Shown piece by piece: positions 5,760-6,696 of a stretch of DNA of 6,696 nucleotides; position 1 is the first letter of the stretch; every line of letters begins with the position of its first letter. The translations under genes and the position numbers were made by a program. Source of the stretch: an uncultured Cloacibacillus sp. (GTDB taxonomy: Bacteria > Synergistota > Synergistia > Synergistales > Synergistaceae); the NCBI GenBank assembly GCA_900544635.1, contig UQVV01000100.1, positions 1 through 6,696 on the forward strand, read 5' to 3'. The notes below the pieces were generated by a model. It was not told the DNA's origin. It searched no databases and was given only the letters and a program-made list of their open reading frames with translations.

Positions 5760-6443
5760 GTGAAAACCTCCGTGAAATTCAAAATCTGCGTCGACATCAC
5801 GATGACAGCCGCGCTCTACGCCTGCATGGCCTACATGCTCGTCGGCGAAGAGGCGCACGAATGGATAGGAAGCGGCCTCGCGCTGCTCTTCGTCCTGCAC
5901 AACGCGCTGAACCGCAAATGGTACGCCGCGCTCCTCACGGGGCGCTACACGCCGCTGCGCGCCTTCCAGACCGCCGTCAACCTGCTCTGCCTCGTCTTGA
6001 TGGCCGCAGCCGCGGTCAGCGGAGCCGCGATGTCGCGCTATCTCTACGACATACCGTTCCTCAGCGGCGGCGCGTCGCTCGCGCGCACCGTCCACATGCT
6101 CGCCGCCTACTGGGGCTACTGCTTCATCTCGCTGCACCTCGGCCTGCACTGGAGCATGATGCTCGGCATGATGAGGAACGCCGCCGCGCCGCAGAACGCG
6201 CCGCGATGGATTACGCCGCTTCTTAGAACGGCGGGAGCCGCCGCCGCCCTGCTCGGCGCGCACGCGCTCATGCGCCACAGCCTGCTCGACTACATGTTCC
6301 TGCGAAACCAGTTCGTCTTCTTCGACACAGAGCGCCCGCTCTGTCTCTTCTTCCTCGACTACGCCGCAATAATGGCGCTCTGGGCATGGCTCGCCCACTA
6401 CGCGCGCCTCGCGCTGATAAAGGTGTCGGCGCGGAAGAAATAA
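5760..6443 (+). CDS. DUF4405 family multi-spanning membrane protein, cytochrome b-like
   Basis: This 227-residue integral membrane protein resembles the DUF4405 family, whose members look like small b-type cytochromes of bacterial electron transfer. The start is a GTG at 5760 with AAAGAAG (5744-5750) nine bases ahead; the resulting MKTSVKFKICVDITMT opening fits the family. Hydrophobic segments lie at about 11-29, 37-50, 70-90, 108-136, 152-170 and 193-215. Histidines within or near them include His33 (EAHEW), His47 (LHNALNRKWY), His112 (RTVHML) and His126 and His130 (SLHLGLHW). The last group is the likeliest haem-ligand site, but this is inference. RKWYAALLTGRYTPLRAFQT is a loop that looks typical of the family. 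It follows the DUF4491 gene on the same strand, so the two may be cotranscribed. No terminator is obvious before the CRISPR leader. Its redox partner is not in the window. Confidence 0.78.
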   Translation: MKTSVKFKICVDITMTAALYACMAYMLVGEEAHEWIGSGLALLFVLHNALNRKWYAALLTGRYTPLRAFQTAVNLLCLVLMAAAAVSGAAMSRYLYDIPFLSGGASLARTVHMLAAYWGYCFISLHLGLHWSMMLGMMRNAAAPQNAPRWITPLLRTAGAAAALLGAHALMRHSLLDYMFLRNQFVFFDTERPLCLFFLDYAAIMALWAWLAHYARLALIKVSARKK

Positions 6444-6555
6444 CGCGCGGACGCGGTTTCGGCGATAGGCTGACTGCTGGCTTGCCGAATATAAAAACAC
6501 GTCCGAGCAAACCGTATCGAAAGATGTTACTATATATGTATCAGTAAGCTGTACC
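6444..6555 (+). promoter_or_regulatory. Probable CRISPR leader
   Basis: The 112 bases between the DUF4405 stop and the first repeat hold no gene. From about 6485 on they are much richer in A and T than their surroundings, including TACTATATATGTATCAG at 6528-6544. That, and the orientation of the repeats (TTGAAAC at their 3' end), fits a leader reading into the array. No -35/-10 pair with good spacing could be fixed. Confidence 0.45.
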
Positions 6556-6696
6556 GTCGCGCTCTTGCGAGCGCGTGAGTTGAAACGGGGCGGGTCAGTA
6601 TATCAGTCGGCACGCGCGCCGTCGCGCTCTTGCGAGTGCGTGAGTTGAAACTTGGCTACGTTGAGGACGACGGCCTTCTCCTGCAGTCGCGTTCTT
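6556..6696 (+). CRISPR. Start of a type I-C-like CRISPR array: two full repeats and one cut by the window edge
   Basis: Repeats of 31 bases lie at 6556-6586 and 6621-6651, and a third begins at 6686 and runs off the end after 11 bases. Spacers are 6587-6620 and 6652-6685, both exactly 34 bases and unrelated to each other, giving a strict 65-base period. Each repeat begins GTCGCG and ends GTGAGTTGAAAC. Inside, CGCGCTC and GAGCGCG form a 7-bp stem round a TTGC loop in repeat 1. The GTCGC start, central hairpin and TTGAAAC end match type I-C repeats, although those usually have GGATTGAAAC. The 3' TTGAAAC would become the 5' handle of the crRNA, so the array is read on the + strand. Repeat 2 has T for C at 6637 and repeat 3 has T for C at 6692. 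No cas gene is in the window, so the subtype rests on the repeat alone. Confidence 0.88.

Noticed and set aside
5544..6500. 318-residue frame on the - strand opposite DUF4491 and DUF4405
   Set aside because: It overlaps two genes with family-like proteins and membrane segments. Its own product is a charged His/Glu/Arg-rich sequence typical of antisense frames.
6530..6555. A degenerate extra CRISPR repeat before 6556
   Set aside because: The sequence one 65-base period upstream (from 6491) does not resemble the repeat, and the stretch is A/T-rich like a leader.
2800..6696. A CRISPR-linked methyltransferase or PASTA defence system
   Set aside because: The methyltransferase is a likely chimera, PASTA and rpe are a housekeeping-type operon closed by a terminator, and no cas or other defence gene is present.

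Overview
The window reads as two unrelated pieces of bacterial chromosome joined inside one open reading frame near position 2800. All recognised genes lie on the + strand.

Left piece (1 to about 2800): the 3' end of holB (clamp-loader delta' subunit), ricT (PSP1-family iron-sulfur partner of RNase Y), a 56-residue two-cluster ferredoxin with its own promoter and terminator, and the front of a trmN6-type tRNA adenine methyltransferase. This matches the holB-ricT-yabA-trmN6 order of Bacillus, with a ferredoxin where yabA sits. The gene set, GC-rich DNA, strong Shine-Dalgarno sites and a ricT with no ATA isoleucine codons suggest a GC-rich gut Clostridia (Oscillospiraceae-like) genome. The taxonomy is inference.

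Right piece (about 2800 to 6696): the C-terminal catalytic half of RsmB (16S rRNA m5C methyltransferase), a membrane-anchored protein with three PASTA domains, rpe (ribulose-phosphate 3-epimerase) with a strong terminator, two small membrane proteins (DUF4491 and DUF4405 families), and the start of a type I-C-like CRISPR array at the window edge. It uses ATA for isoleucine and CTC for leucine far more than the left piece. Gene content suggests a GC-rich Synergistota-like anaerobe, held with low confidence.

The TrmN6 part stops just where that family's next conserved segment should begin. The RsmB part starts after its N-terminal RNA-binding domain and SAM motif I. Codon habit changes in the same interval. 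An assembly or amplification chimera is the simplest explanation; a real fusion protein is possible but less likely. The two halves should not be read as one operon.

No clearly new multi-gene system is visible. The best biological leads are the kinase-less PASTA protein in an rsmB...rpe setting that in Firmicutes carries the PASTA kinase PrkC, the wobble-preserving repeat variants of the CRISPR array, and the near-duplicate halves of the mini-ferredoxin.
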